Assembly: GCA_964384465.1 (NCBI GenBank)
Contig: CAYLLT010000020.1
Location: forward strand, 3,262 to 67,261
Length of the DNA stretch: 64,000 nucleotides
Source of the DNA: CAYLLT01 sp964384465
GTDB lineage: Bacteria; Planctomycetota; Phycisphaerae; UBA1845; PWPN01
Direction: 5' to 3'
This document shows, piece after piece, positions 25,048 to 34,076 of the stretch (its first letter is position 1; each line of letters begins with the position of its first letter). Position numbers and translations under genes: made by a program. The notes below the pieces were generated by a model, which was not told the DNA's origin, ran no database searches, and was given only the letters and a program-made list of their open reading frames with translations.

Positions 25048-26469
25048 GTGGAGCACTCTGAAGGTCATATCGCCGCGGATCAGCGTAGCGCCGGCCCCCC
25101 GTGGTCGGCGTCGGCGGCCACAGAAAGCCGCAACCCCATACTCAAGCCGGGGCACACATACGCCTCGGTGACGGACAAGATCAGCTCCATCGTACTTACC
25201 CGCCGCACGCGGATCGGGTGGTTCTTCGGCTTCGGGATTTCGTTCCTGCTGGTCATGCTGCTGTTCTACACGCTCGCTTACGTGCTCACCGTGGGCGTCG
25301 GGGTCTGGGGCGTCAATGTCCCGGTGGGGTGGGGCTTCGACATCATCAATTTCGTGTGGTGGATCGGGATCGGCCACGCCGGGACGCTGATCTCCGCCGT
25401 GCTCCTGCTGTTTCGCCAGGAGTGGCGGACCTCGATCAACCGCTTCGCGGAAGCCATGACGTTGTTCGCGGTCGCCTGTGCGGCCCTGTTTCCGCTGTTT
25501 CACATGGGCCGGCCGTGGGTGTTCTACTGGCTCATTCCCTATCCGAACACGATGACCCTGTGGCCGCAGTTCCGCAGTCCGCTGGTCTGGGACGTGTTCG
25601 CGGTGAGCACGTACGCGCTGGTCTCGCTGCTCTTCTGGTACGTGGGATTGATACCCGACCTGGCGACGTTACGCGATCGATCCAACAGCCGCTTCGGCCG
25701 GATCATTTACGGCATCCTGGCCATGGGCTGGCGGGGTTCGGCCAATCACTGGAACCATTACCAGACGGCGTACCTCCTCCTGGCGGCACTGGCCACGCCG
25801 CTGGTGGTGTCGGTGCACAGCGTGGTGAGTCTGGACTTCGCGGTGGGTATCGTACCCGGCTGGCATGCGACGATTTTTCCGCCGTACTTCGTGGCCGGCG
25901 CGATTTACTCCGGCTTTGCGATGGTGATGACCCTGGCCATTCCGCTGCGGAAGTTCTATCGCCTCGAAGATTTCATCACCATGCGGCACCTGAACAACAT
26001 GGCCAAGATCCTTCTGGCGACCGGTTTGATCGTCGCCTATGGCTACCTCATGGAGAACTTCATCGCGTGGTACAGCGGCAACATCTACGAAATGTACATG
26101 ATGCGCAACCGGAAGATCGGCCCCTACGCATTTGTCTACTGGGGCGTGATCGTCTGCAACGTCCTGGCGCCTCAGGTGCTGTGGTTCAAGCGCGTCCGGC
26201 TGAACGTGCCGGCGCTGTTTGTCGTCGCGCTGATCGTGAACCTTGGCATGTGGCTGGAACGATACATGATCGTGGTGACCAGTCTGCACCGCGATTTTCT
26301 TCCGTCGTCGTGGGGCATGTACGCGGCCACGCGCTGGGACTACGCGATGTTTGTGGGGACGATCGGGCTGTTCCTGGCGCTATCGTTCCTGTTCATCCGA
26401 TTTTTGCCGATGATTTCGATTTTTGAGATGCGCGAATTGACGCACGCGGTTCGTGAGGAGAATGGGTAG
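25048..26469 (+). CDS. actC: alternative complex III subunit ActC, NrfD-like membrane protein
   Basis: 473 aa from a GTG at 25048, with GGAG about 12 nt upstream. It is a ~10-helix NrfD/PsrC-type integral membrane subunit: IGWFFGFGISFLLVMLLFYTLAY, FVWWIGIGHAGTLISAVL, HNWHYQT-like HWNHYQTAYLLLAALATPLV and YMIVVTSLHRDFLPSSWG are typical. It holds the quinol site together with ActF. A 69-bp palindromic element separates it from actD. Confidence 0.92.
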   Translation: MEHSEGHIAADQRSAGPPWSASAATESRNPILKPGHTYASVTDKISSIVLTRRTRIGWFFGFGISFLLVMLLFYTLAYVLTVGVGVWGVNVPVGWGFDIINFVWWIGIGHAGTLISAVLLLFRQEWRTSINRFAEAMTLFAVACAALFPLFHMGRPWVFYWLIPYPNTMTLWPQFRSPLVWDVFAVSTYALVSLLFWYVGLIPDLATLRDRSNSRFGRIIYGILAMGWRGSANHWNHYQTAYLLLAALATPLVVSVHSVVSLDFAVGIVPGWHATIFPPYFVAGAIYSGFAMVMTLAIPLRKFYRLEDFITMRHLNNMAKILLATGLIVAYGYLMENFIAWYSGNIYEMYMMRNRKIGPYAFVYWGVIVCNVLAPQVLWFKRVRLNVPALFVVALIVNLGMWLERYMIVVTSLHRDFLPSSWGMYAATRWDYAMFVGTIGLFLALSFLFIRFLPMISIFEMRELTHAVREENG

Positions 26470-26476
26470 TCCCGAA

Positions 26477-26545
26477 CCGAGCCGCGACCGTGAGGGAGCG
26501 GTCAAACTGACCTGTCGTTTCCGCTTCCTTACGGGCGCGGCTCGG
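26477..26545. repeat. 69-bp palindromic element inside the act operon
   Basis: Arms of 25 nt (26477-26501, beginning CCGAGCCGCGACCG, and 26521-26545, ending GCGCGGCTCGG) pair with three or four mismatches around a 19-nt loop. It fills almost all of the actC-actD gap. It looks like an inserted REP-type element that the operon tolerates, and it may act on mRNA stability. Confidence 0.7.
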
Positions 26546-26555
26546 ATAAATCGAT

Positions 26556-27092
26556 ATGATGAAACCGCCGATTTTTGGACTGGTGGCCGAGTTCGGGGAG
26601 GTGAAACAACTCGTGGCGGCGGCGCATCGTGCGCGCGAGGCGGGTTACCGGCGAATGGATGCCTTCACGCCGTTTCCGGTGGCCGAGTTGCCGGAGGCGT
26701 TGGGAGCGCGGCGGAGCCGTCTGCCGTTCATCGTGCTGATCGGCGGACTGATCGGGGCGGCTGCGGGTTACTTCATGCAGTATTACGCTTCAGTCGTTTC
26801 TTATCCGCTGAACGTCGGCGGGCGGCCGCTGCATAGCTGGCCTTCGTTCGTTCCGGTGACGTTCGAGATGACCATCCTGGTTGCGGCGCTCTCGGCGGTG
26901 CTGGGCATGTTCGCGTTGAACGGGCTGCCCCAGCCGTATCACCCGCTGTTCAATGTGCCGCAGTTCGCGCTGGCCTCGCGCGATCGGTTTTTTCTGTCCA
27001 TTGAAGCCAGTGATCCGCAGTTCGATCGCGTGGCGACCAGAGTGTTTCTGGAGTCCTTGAAGCCGGCGGGGGTGTACGAAGTTGCGCATTGA
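26556..27092 (+). CDS. actD: alternative complex III subunit ActD (DUF3341)
   Basis: 178 aa from the ATG at 26556. The start PPIFGLVAEFGEVKQLVAAAHRAREAGYRRMDAFTPFPV is diagnostic of the DUF3341/ActD family; two transmembrane helices follow (LPFIVLIGGLIGAAAGYFMQYY and FEMTILVAALSAVLGMFAL). It is a structural membrane subunit without cofactor. Its 3' end overlaps actE by 11 nt. Confidence 0.92.
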   Translation: MMKPPIFGLVAEFGEVKQLVAAAHRAREAGYRRMDAFTPFPVAELPEALGARRSRLPFIVLIGGLIGAAAGYFMQYYASVVSYPLNVGGRPLHSWPSFVPVTFEMTILVAALSAVLGMFALNGLPQPYHPLFNVPQFALASRDRFFLSIEASDPQFDRVATRVFLESLKPAGVYEVAH

Positions 27093-27654
27093 GCGACTAT
27101 TACTTGTGTTCATACCGATGCTCGCGTGCCGGCAGGACATGCACGATCAGGCGAAGTACGAGCCGCTGGAAGCCAGTACGTTCTTCGCCGATGGTCGATC
27201 GTCGCGGCCGCCGGTGCCGGGGACGGTTGCCCGCGGCGATCAATTCCTCCGCGCGGACGAGCATCTCTATACCGGCAAATCGGGCGGCAAACCGGTCGAT
27301 ACTTTCCCCTTTGCGATCACGCGCGACACGCTCGAACGCGGCCGCGAGCGATTTGATATTTTTTGTGCGCCCTGCCACGACCGCATCGGCAACGGTCAGG
27401 GCATGATCGTGCGGCGCGGCATGAGGACGCCGCCGTCGCTGCATATCGACCGCCTGCGGGATGCGCCGCCGGGACACTTCTACGACGTGATCACCAATGG
27501 TTTCGGCGTGATGTACAGCTATGCCGACCGGGTGGAGCCGAAGGACCGATGGGCGATCGCAGGTTACATCCGCGCTTTGCAATTGAGCCAGCGGGCGAGC
27601 CTCGATCTGCTGCCGGCGGAGGAGCGCCGGAACCTGGAGGGGCAACGGCGATGA
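27082..27654 (+). CDS. actE: alternative complex III subunit ActE, monohaem cytochrome c
   Basis: 190 aa from a TTG at 27082 inside the end of actD. The short leader ends in a lipobox (IPMLAC), so the mature protein should be lipid anchored. One haem motif CAPCH (residues ~95) follows the conserved RGRERFDIFC; the distal ligand is probably in GFGVMYSYADRV. It accepts electrons from ActA/B. The stop overlaps the actF start (ATGA). Confidence 0.9.
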   Translation: MRIERLLLVFIPMLACRQDMHDQAKYEPLEASTFFADGRSSRPPVPGTVARGDQFLRADEHLYTGKSGGKPVDTFPFAITRDTLERGRERFDIFCAPCHDRIGNGQGMIVRRGMRTPPSLHIDRLRDAPPGHFYDVITNGFGVMYSYADRVEPKDRWAIAGYIRALQLSQRASLDLLPAEERRNLEGQRR

Positions 27655-28835
27655 ACGGATCATCGACGATCCCTCCGCGTTGGGAGCCGGTTCAGCGGGC
27701 AGCGCTGACGATCGGCGCCGTTGCACTGGTTCTCTGCGTCGCCGGCGCGCTGCTGGTATCCAGCCCGGCCCAAATGCTGCGGTCATATCTGTTCGCGTAT
27801 CTGTTCTGGTTGAGCATGCCGCTGGGGTGCATGGCGATCCTCATGGTTCATCACCTGGTCGGCGGCGGGTGGGGGCTGGTCATCCGCCGAATACTCGAAG
27901 CGTCGATACGGACGGTGCCGCTGATGGCCGTGCTGTTCGTTCCATTCGCCTGGCAACTGTCCGCGCTGTACGTCTGGGCTCGGCCGGAGGAAGTCGCAGC
28001 CGATGAGCTGCTGCGGCACAAACAGGTCTATCTGAATGTCCCGTTCTTCTGGATACGGGCGGTCATATACTTCGGGAGTTGGATCGCCCTCGCGCATTTA
28101 TTGAATAAATGGTCGCGCCAGCAGGAGATTCGGCCGGACTCCTCCATCGTGCGAAGGTTGCAACTGCTGAGCGGGCCGGGGCTGGTGATTTACGGTTTGA
28201 CCGTCACGTTCGCCTCTTTCGACTGGGCCATGTCGCTCGATCCACACTGGTTCTCCACCATGTACGGCATCCTGTTCGTGTGCAGTCAGGTTTTGGCCGC
28301 CTTCGCGCTATCCATCTGCACACTTGTTCTGCTGTGCCGATTCAAGCCGCTCGCCGACGTGGTCACGCCGGACCATCTGAACGACCTCGGAAACTTTCTG
28401 CTCGCATCGGTCATGCTGTGGGCGTACATGGCGTTCGCCCAATACCTGATCGTCTGGTCGGGTAATCTGCCGGAGGAAGTGACCTGGTATATCGGCCGGC
28501 AGCGGGGGGGGTGGCGCGGCGTCGCACTGCTGCTGATCGTATTTCATTTTGCGCTGCCGTTCGTGCTGCTGCTGTCGCGAGGGGTCAAGCGACAGGCGGG
28601 CAATATCATCATGGTGGCCGGGCTGCTGCTGGTCATGCGGCTCATCGACAACTTCTGGCTGGTGATGCCGACGTTTCGGCCGAGTCTGTCGGTGCATTGG
28701 ATGGACGTTCTGGCTCCCGTCGGCATCGGCGGTCTGTGGATCGGCGCTTTCATCGGTCAGCTCAAGCGCCGGCCACTGTTGCCGCCGGCGGAGCCGGAAC
28801 CGGCGGGCGGCGCCTTGCCCGCGGAGAGTGTTTGA
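27651..28835 (+). CDS. actF: alternative complex III subunit ActF, NrfD-like
   Basis: 394 aa from the ATG at 27651, which overlaps the actE stop by 4 nt and fits the family start better than extending upstream. About ten hydrophobic helices; LFAYLFWLSMPLGCMAILMVHHLVGGGWG near the N terminus and GLTVTFASFDWAMSLDPHWFSTMYG in the middle are typical of ActF. It is the second quinone-reactive membrane subunit. It stops immediately before the next gene. Confidence 0.9.
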   Translation: MNGSSTIPPRWEPVQRAALTIGAVALVLCVAGALLVSSPAQMLRSYLFAYLFWLSMPLGCMAILMVHHLVGGGWGLVIRRILEASIRTVPLMAVLFVPFAWQLSALYVWARPEEVAADELLRHKQVYLNVPFFWIRAVIYFGSWIALAHLLNKWSRQQEIRPDSSIVRRLQLLSGPGLVIYGLTVTFASFDWAMSLDPHWFSTMYGILFVCSQVLAAFALSICTLVLLCRFKPLADVVTPDHLNDLGNFLLASVMLWAYMAFAQYLIVWSGNLPEEVTWYIGRQRGGWRGVALLLIVFHFALPFVLLLSRGVKRQAGNIIMVAGLLLVMRLIDNFWLVMPTFRPSLSVHWMDVLAPVGIGGLWIGAFIGQLKRRPLLPPAEPEPAGGALPAESV

Positions 28836-29261
28836 TTGACGCAGGAACCGACACAGACCGACGTTCCCGCCGGGTACGAACGGCACGAGCTGAGTGTGCC
28901 GGCCATCGTGCGCTTCGGGATCGGCTTGGCGCTGATGCTCATTTTTGTTCATGGCCTGCTGTTCGGAGTGTTTCGGTATATGCAGTCCCGGCGGATGGGG
29001 CCCGCGCCGCGGTCGTCCGTGGATGTCCGGCCGCTGGTTGCGGAGCCGTTGCTGCAAGCCTCATCATCGGCGGAGAGGCGCGAGATGGAAGCGGCGGAAG
29101 AGCGGTTCCTGAGCGGTTATGGGTGGGTCGATCCGAAGGCGGGCGTGGTGCGAATCCCGATCGAGCGGGCGATGGACGTGCTGGCGGAGCACGGTTTACC
29201 CGTGAGGCAACAATCGACGCAGCCGAGTGCAGCGACACGCCCGGAAAGCACGCAACAATGA
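28836..29261 (+). CDS. small single-helix membrane protein of the act-cox operon
   Basis: 141 aa from a TTG at 28836, directly after the actF stop. One transmembrane helix (IVRFGIGLALMLIFVHGLLFGVF, residues ~24-46) followed by a polar ~90-residue domain ending in low-complexity Ser/Thr/Gln. The WVDPKAGVVRIPIERAMDVLAEHGLP segment is the recognisable part of a protein often found between ActF and SCO in such operons. Function unknown; assembly or bridging of complex III and oxidase is only inferred from position. Overlaps sco by ATGA. Confidence 0.75.
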   Translation: MTQEPTQTDVPAGYERHELSVPAIVRFGIGLALMLIFVHGLLFGVFRYMQSRRMGPAPRSSVDVRPLVAEPLLQASSSAERREMEAAEERFLSGYGWVDPKAGVVRIPIERAMDVLAEHGLPVRQQSTQPSAATRPESTQQ

Positions 29262-30139
29262 ACATCACTATCAAGAAAAGAATGTGCCTGCTGGTGGGAA
29301 TGATCGTGCTTCCATGTCCGGGCGCGTTCGCGCAAAACGCGAACGCCCCGGCAACTTCAATCAGTGCGCCCGCCGTGTTGCGCAACGTCGGTATCGATCA
29401 GCGTCTCGACGAGCAGGTGCCGCTCGATCTCGTTTTTCGCGATGAGGCCGGCAAGCCGGTGAAGCTTTCGCAGTATTGCGACAAGCCGGTCGTCCTCGCG
29501 CTGGTGTATTACAAGTGCCCGATGTTGTGCAACCTGGTGCTGAACGGATTGCTGAAGGCACTGCGTGCGATGCCGTTCGATGCGGGCAGGGAGTTCAACG
29601 TGGTGACGGTCAGCTTCGATCCGCGCGAGACGGCGAATGTCGCGGCGGCCAAGAAATCGGGTTACATCCGGCAATACGGCCGGTCGGGAGCGGCGGCCGG
29701 CTGGCGGTTTCTGACCGGCGATGAAGCTTCGATCCGCCGGCTGACGGCAGCGGTCGGGTTTCGCTACACGTTCGATCCGGTGAGCAAGCAATTTGCGCAC
29801 GCCAGCGGCCTCGTCGTGCTCACGCCGAAGGGCAAAGTCGCCCGCTATCTGTACGGCATCGAGTATTCCGCGCGCGATCTTCAATTCTCGCTGATGGACG
29901 CCGCCACCGAGAAGATCGGCTCGCCCGTCGATCAACTGCTGCTCTATTGCTATCACTACGACCCGCTGACCGGCAAGTACGGATTCGCCATCATGACCGT
30001 GATCCGTATCAGCGGAACGTTGACCGTGCTGGCGCTGGGCGGCTTCGTCGTCGTCATGCTGCGGCGCGAAAGGCGTCGCGGCCGTATGCGACCCGCAGTA
30101 TCGAATGTTGAGCATCCTTTCGGAGAAGCGCGCTCATGA
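29258..30139 (+). CDS. SCO1/SenC-type copper chaperone
   Basis: 293 aa from the ATG at 29258 (overlap ATGA with the preceding stop). Signal peptide MCLLVGMIVLPCPGAFA, then a thioredoxin-like SCO domain with the copper-binding Cys87-PML-Cys91 pair in VYYKCPMLCN and a downstream His in FAHASGLVVL. It delivers copper to the CuA site of CoxB. Unlike classical N-anchored SCO proteins, its hydrophobic anchor is at the C terminus (ISGTLTVLALGGFVVVML) before a basic tail. Its stop overlaps coxB. Confidence 0.88.
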   Translation: MNITIKKRMCLLVGMIVLPCPGAFAQNANAPATSISAPAVLRNVGIDQRLDEQVPLDLVFRDEAGKPVKLSQYCDKPVVLALVYYKCPMLCNLVLNGLLKALRAMPFDAGREFNVVTVSFDPRETANVAAAKKSGYIRQYGRSGAAAGWRFLTGDEASIRRLTAAVGFRYTFDPVSKQFAHASGLVVLTPKGKVARYLYGIEYSARDLQFSLMDAATEKIGSPVDQLLLYCYHYDPLTGKYGFAIMTVIRISGTLTVLALGGFVVVMLRRERRRGRMRPAVSNVEHPFGEARS

Positions 30140-31095
30140 TGTGGCTGAGCCTGCCGCTGTTTCCCGAACAAGCTTCCACGGTCGCCGGCCGGGTGGACGC
30201 GCTTTACTTCTTTTTGTTGGGTGTTTCTACCATTTTCGCCGTGCTGATTTTCGTGCTGGTCATCTTTTTCGCCGTCAGATACCGCCGGTCCAAACATCCC
30301 CGTGCCCGTCAGATCGGCGGGAGCCTGCCGCTGGAGATACTCTGGTCGGCCATACCGTTCAGTCTGGCGATGGTCATGTTCGCCTGGGGGGCGAACTTGT
30401 ATTACGACATGTATGAGCCTCCGAAGGAGGCGGCGGATCTGTACGTGGTCGCGAAGCAATGGATGTGGAAATTCCAGCACCCGGAGGGGCCGAGCGAAAT
30501 CAACGAGCTGCACATCCCGGTAGGCCGCAGGTTCAAGACCATCATGACCTCGCAGGACGTGATCCATTCCCTGTACATCCCGGCGTTCCGTATCAAGCGC
30601 GATGTTCTGCCCGGCCGGTACGTGAGCGCGTGGTTCGAGGCGACGCAGCCGGGTGAGTACCACCTGTTCTGCGCGGAATACTGCGGGACCGAGCATTCGC
30701 GCATGGTGGGCCGCGTGGTGGTGATGGCGCCGGCGGAGTACGAAAAGTGGCTGACCCGCGGGAGCACGGGCGTTTCGATGGCGGCCGCCGGCCGGCAATT
30801 ATTCGAGCAGCTTGGCTGCCGGACGTGCCACAGCCGCGATTCCGGTGCGAACGGGCCGCAGCTCGCCGGCCGGTTCGGCAGCCGCGTGCAACTCCGCAGC
30901 GGCCAGACCATCGTGATGGACGAGAATTACCTGCGCAAATCCATCCTCGACCCCGCCTTCGATATTGCGGCCGGATATGATCCCACCATGCCCACCTACC
31001 GCGGGCTGGTCAGCGAAGAGGGTTTAATGCAGATCGTGGAGTGGTTGAAACGTTCCGACGAGGCGGCAGCAACGCAACCGGCGCAACAACCATGA
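30136..31095 (+). CDS. coxB: cytochrome c oxidase subunit II with fused cytochrome c (caa3)
   Basis: 319 aa from the ATG at 30136. Two N-terminal helices (FFLLGVSTIFAVLIFVLVIFFAV and LEILWSAIPFSLAMVMFAW) are followed by the CuA cupredoxin domain with CAEYCGTEHSRM (residues ~178-190). A C-terminal cytochrome c domain has CRTCH at ~228 and a distal Met in DPTMPTYRG. This fusion defines a caa3-type oxidase. It receives electrons from ActE or ActA. Overlaps coxA by ATGA. Confidence 0.94.
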   Translation: MMWLSLPLFPEQASTVAGRVDALYFFLLGVSTIFAVLIFVLVIFFAVRYRRSKHPRARQIGGSLPLEILWSAIPFSLAMVMFAWGANLYYDMYEPPKEAADLYVVAKQWMWKFQHPEGPSEINELHIPVGRRFKTIMTSQDVIHSLYIPAFRIKRDVLPGRYVSAWFEATQPGEYHLFCAEYCGTEHSRMVGRVVVMAPAEYEKWLTRGSTGVSMAAAGRQLFEQLGCRTCHSRDSGANGPQLAGRFGSRVQLRSGQTIVMDENYLRKSILDPAFDIAAGYDPTMPTYRGLVSEEGLMQIVEWLKRSDEAAATQPAQQP

Positions 31096-32714
31096 GCACC
31101 ACCGTCACGGAAACCCGCGAGAACTATCTCAACGCCGCCTATGGCGTCAAGTCGTGGCTGCTCACCACCGACCACAAACGCATCGCCATTCTTTACCTGC
31201 TGGCGATCACGTTTTTCTTTTTCATCGGCGGGGCGTTCGCGGTGATAATCCGCATCGAGCTGATTACGCCGCAGGGCGATCTGGTCACGTCGGAAACGTA
31301 CAACAAGCTGTTCACCATGCACGGCGTGATGCTCGTCTTCTTCTTCCTGATCCCTTCCATTCCGGCGACTCTCGGCAATTTCCTGGTCCCGCTGATGATC
31401 GGCGCGCGCGATCTGGCCTTTCCCAGGTTGAATCTGGCGAGTTGGTACATTTTCATGGCCGGCGGGTTATTCGCCCTGGTCGCGGCCGTCACCGGCGGCG
31501 TCGATACCGGCTGGACCTTCTATACGCCTTACAGCAGCACCTACGCCAATACCAACGTGATCCTCACTGCCCTCGGCGCTTTCATCATGGGCTTCTCCTC
31601 CATACTCACCGGGCTTAACTTCATCGTCACCATTCACAAGATGAGGGCGCCGGGGCTGACCTGGTTCCGGCTGCCGCTCTTCATCTGGGCTAACTACGCG
31701 GCCAGCCTCATCATGGTGCTCGGCACGCCGGTGGTGGCCATCGCCATCGTACTGGTCGCACTCGAGCGGCTTTTCGGGTTCGGATTCTTCGACCCCCGTT
31801 TGGGAGGCGATCCGATCCTTTTTCAGCATCTGTTCTGGTTTTATTCTCATCCGGCCGTGTACATGAACCTGCCGGCGATGGGCGTGATCTGCGTGCTCAT
31901 CCCCTGTTTTTCCAGAAAACGCGTCTTCGGCTACAGCTTCATCGCATTCTCCAGTCTCGCCATTGCCTTGCTCGGCTTTCTCGTCTGGGGACATCACATG
32001 TTCACCAGTGGGCAATCCATCTACGCCGGTATGATTTTCTCGATACTCAGTTTCCTGGTCGCCATTCCATCCGCGATCAAAGTGTTCAACTGGACGGCCA
32101 CGCTCTACCAGGGCTCGATCTCGTATGCGACACCGATGCTCTACGCCCTCGGCTTCATCGGCCTGTTCACCATCGGCGGGTTGACCGGCCTTTTCCTGGC
32201 CTGCCTGGGATTGGACGTGCACGTGCACGATACCTACTTCATCGTCGCTCATTTTCATTACATCATGGTCGGCGGCGTGGTCATGGCCTACCTGGGCGGA
32301 TTTCATTTCTGGTGGCCGAAGATCACCGGGCGCATGTACCCGGAAGGCTGGGCGCGCCTCTCCGCGCTGATCATCTTCGTCGGATTCAACCTCACCTTCT
32401 TTCCGCAGTTTCTGCTCGGTTATCTGGGCATGCCGCGGCGCTACCATGATTACAGACACTCGCCGGAATTTCAGATCTATCACGTGCTATCGAGTGCGGG
32501 GGCATCGATTCTCGGCGTGGGCTACCTGCTCCCGATGGTGTACATGATCTGGTCGCTGCGCTGGGGGAAGGTGGCCCCGTCCAATCCGTGGGCAGCCACG
32601 GGCTTGGAATGGCAGACGCCCTCGCCGCCGCCGACGCACAATTTCGAGCAGACACCCATCGTGACGGAAGAAGCCTACGCCTATAGCGAACATGAGGAGC
32701 CGCAGCTTGTCTAG
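31092..32714 (+). CDS. coxA: cytochrome c oxidase subunit I, A2-type
   Basis: 540 aa from the ATG at 31092. Twelve-helix haem-copper oxidase with its haem and CuB histidines in view: MHGVMLVFFF, WFYSHPAVYMN (CuB His with cross-linked Tyr), WGHHMFTSG (CuB pair) and HDTYFIVAHFHYI (haem ligands). The D-channel glutamate of HPEVY is replaced by Ala and the YS pair precedes it, the mark of A2-type oxidases such as the Thermus caa3 enzyme. Reduces oxygen and pumps protons in the inner membrane. Confidence 0.95.
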   Translation: MSTTVTETRENYLNAAYGVKSWLLTTDHKRIAILYLLAITFFFFIGGAFAVIIRIELITPQGDLVTSETYNKLFTMHGVMLVFFFLIPSIPATLGNFLVPLMIGARDLAFPRLNLASWYIFMAGGLFALVAAVTGGVDTGWTFYTPYSSTYANTNVILTALGAFIMGFSSILTGLNFIVTIHKMRAPGLTWFRLPLFIWANYAASLIMVLGTPVVAIAIVLVALERLFGFGFFDPRLGGDPILFQHLFWFYSHPAVYMNLPAMGVICVLIPCFSRKRVFGYSFIAFSSLAIALLGFLVWGHHMFTSGQSIYAGMIFSILSFLVAIPSAIKVFNWTATLYQGSISYATPMLYALGFIGLFTIGGLTGLFLACLGLDVHVHDTYFIVAHFHYIMVGGVVMAYLGGFHFWWPKITGRMYPEGWARLSALIIFVGFNLTFFPQFLLGYLGMPRRYHDYRHSPEFQIYHVLSSAGASILGVGYLLPMVYMIWSLRWGKVAPSNPWAATGLEWQTPSPPPTHNFEQTPIVTEEAYAYSEHEEPQLV

Positions 32715-33351
32715 CCAATCCGCCCCTCTGGCGCATCATTTCGAGGACCTGGATCAGCAGCATCAGGTGGCCACGATGGGTATGTGGGTGTTCCTGGTCA
32801 CGGAGGTGCTGTTCTTCGGCGGGCTGTTTACCGGTTACACGTATTATCGCTGCCTCTATCCGGATGCCTGGATGCACGGCAGCCGGTACCTTGACGTTCC
32901 GCTCGGCGCGATCAATACCGTCGTGCTCATCACCAGCAGCCTGTTCATGGCCATCGCCGTAAGGAGTGCCCAGCTTGGGGCGCGGAAAATGCTGACGCTC
33001 TTTCTGTGGCTGACCATTCTGGCGGGCGGTGCGTTCTTATGCATCAAGTTTTTTGAGTATCACCACAAGTTCGAGGAGCACCTGGTTCCCGGCCGCGACT
33101 TTGTCCTTCGTGGGTCGCAGCCGCGGGAGGTTCAATTATTTTTCTCGTTCTATTTTGCCATGACCGGCCTGCATGCCGTGCACATGATTGTCGGGATCGT
33201 CCTGATCGCCGTCTTCAGCATCGCGGCGTGGCGCGGGCGTTTTTCGCCGGCCTATTTTGCGCCCGTCGAGACGCTGGGCCTGTACTGGCATTTTGTGGAT
33301 ATCATCTGGATCTTTCTATTCCCGTTGCTCTATCTCGTGGGGCATCACTGA
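32692..33351 (+). CDS. coxC: cytochrome c oxidase subunit III
   Basis: 219 aa from the ATG at 32692 (23-nt overlap with coxA); a TTG at 32707 is an alternative. Five or more helices; ATMGMWVFLVTEVLFFGGLF, FFSFYFAMTGLHAVHMIVG and LYWHFVDIIWIFLFPLLYL are family signatures, including the conserved acidic residue of helix III region. It stabilises subunit I. Short version of the subunit, as usual in such bacteria. Confidence 0.92.
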   Translation: MRSRSLSSQSAPLAHHFEDLDQQHQVATMGMWVFLVTEVLFFGGLFTGYTYYRCLYPDAWMHGSRYLDVPLGAINTVVLITSSLFMAIAVRSAQLGARKMLTLFLWLTILAGGAFLCIKFFEYHHKFEEHLVPGRDFVLRGSQPREVQLFFSFYFAMTGLHAVHMIVGIVLIAVFSIAAWRGRFSPAYFAPVETLGLYWHFVDIIWIFLFPLLYLVGHH

Positions 33352-33653
33352 TGACGACACACATCGTTCCGCTCAAAACGTACCTGGCTGTATTCGGCGG
33401 CCTCATCCTGCTGACGACGGCCACCACCGGCGCCGACTATATCGATCTCGGCCGATGGAACCTGATCCTGGCGCTCGGCATCGCGACCGCCAAGGCCCTG
33501 CTGGTCGTCCTGTATTTCATGCACCTTCGCTACAGCGGTGGGCTGATCCGGGTCTTCGTCGGCGCGGCGATCATGTGGCTGATGATCCTGATCGGCATGA
33601 CGCTGGACGATGTGCTGACGCGAGGCTGGCAGTTCCGCCCGCGCGGCTGGTAG
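33351..33653 (+). CDS. coxD: cytochrome c oxidase subunit IV-like protein
   Basis: 100 aa from the ATG at 33351, overlapping the coxC stop by one base (TGATG). Three short helices; TATTGADYIDLGRWNLILALGIATAKALLVVLYFMHLRYS is the typical prokaryotic subunit IV (COX4_pro) signature. It closes the operon. Confidence 0.88.
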   Translation: MTTHIVPLKTYLAVFGGLILLTTATTGADYIDLGRWNLILALGIATAKALLVVLYFMHLRYSGGLIRVFVGAAIMWLMILIGMTLDDVLTRGWQFRPRGW

Positions 33654-33713
33654 CCGGTCTTTAAGGGGGGAGGCGCAGGCGCGCCGGCCCAGGGGAGGTC
33701 TTTTGGCCATCGC

Positions 33714-33733
33714 AAACCGAGGTGGTTTTTTTT
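33714..33733 (+). terminator. weak intrinsic terminator after cox operon
   Basis: AAACC (33714-33718), loop GAGGT, GGTTT (33724-33728), then five more T. The stem is only 5 bp, but position and T run fit the end of the long act-cox transcript. Confidence 0.4.
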
Positions 33734-33821
33734 AACGGCGTGTGGCACGGCCGTCTTGGCCTCGGGCCTTTCGCCGCCACCAGTGCACGCTGCGGACGGG
33801 ATACGCAGGAGGCGCGATCCA

Positions 33822-34076
33822 TCAGAAAAACTGCCTTACCTGCGGTAACTTCGGTCGGTGCGGTCGCGACGGCAGCTTCGGGGGCGCGACTGCCGCTCGC
33901 CGATCTTCGAATGCCCGCAAGTCGCTCTCGCGCACGACGTATCGCGGCCTGCGGCCGGTCGCGCGTGTGGCGATATTGATCGCCTGGAGTTCACCCGACC
34001 TGATCCATCCCAGCACCTTGTCCGGACTGACGCCGTATGCTTCGGCGATTTGCGGCGGCGTAAAATGGCGTTCCAT
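33822..34076 (-). CDS. small MerR/excisionase-like DNA-binding protein
   Basis: 84 aa. The whole N-terminal half is a winged helix-turn-helix of the excisionase type: FTPPQIAEAYGVSPDKVLGWIRSGELQAINIA and then YVVRESDLRAFEDRR. A basic, proline-rich tail follows. No integrase or phage gene accompanies it, so a regulator role is as likely as excision. No good ribosome binding site is seen before the ATG at 34076. Confidence 0.8.
   Translation of the reverse strand: MERHFTPPQIAEAYGVSPDKVLGWIRSGELQAINIATRATGRRPRYVVRESDLRAFEDRRAAVAPPKLPSRPHRPKLPQVRQFF

Noticed and set aside
23284..25503. 739-codon minus-strand frame across actB and actC
   Set aside because: Arg/His-rich antisense shadow of well-conserved act genes.
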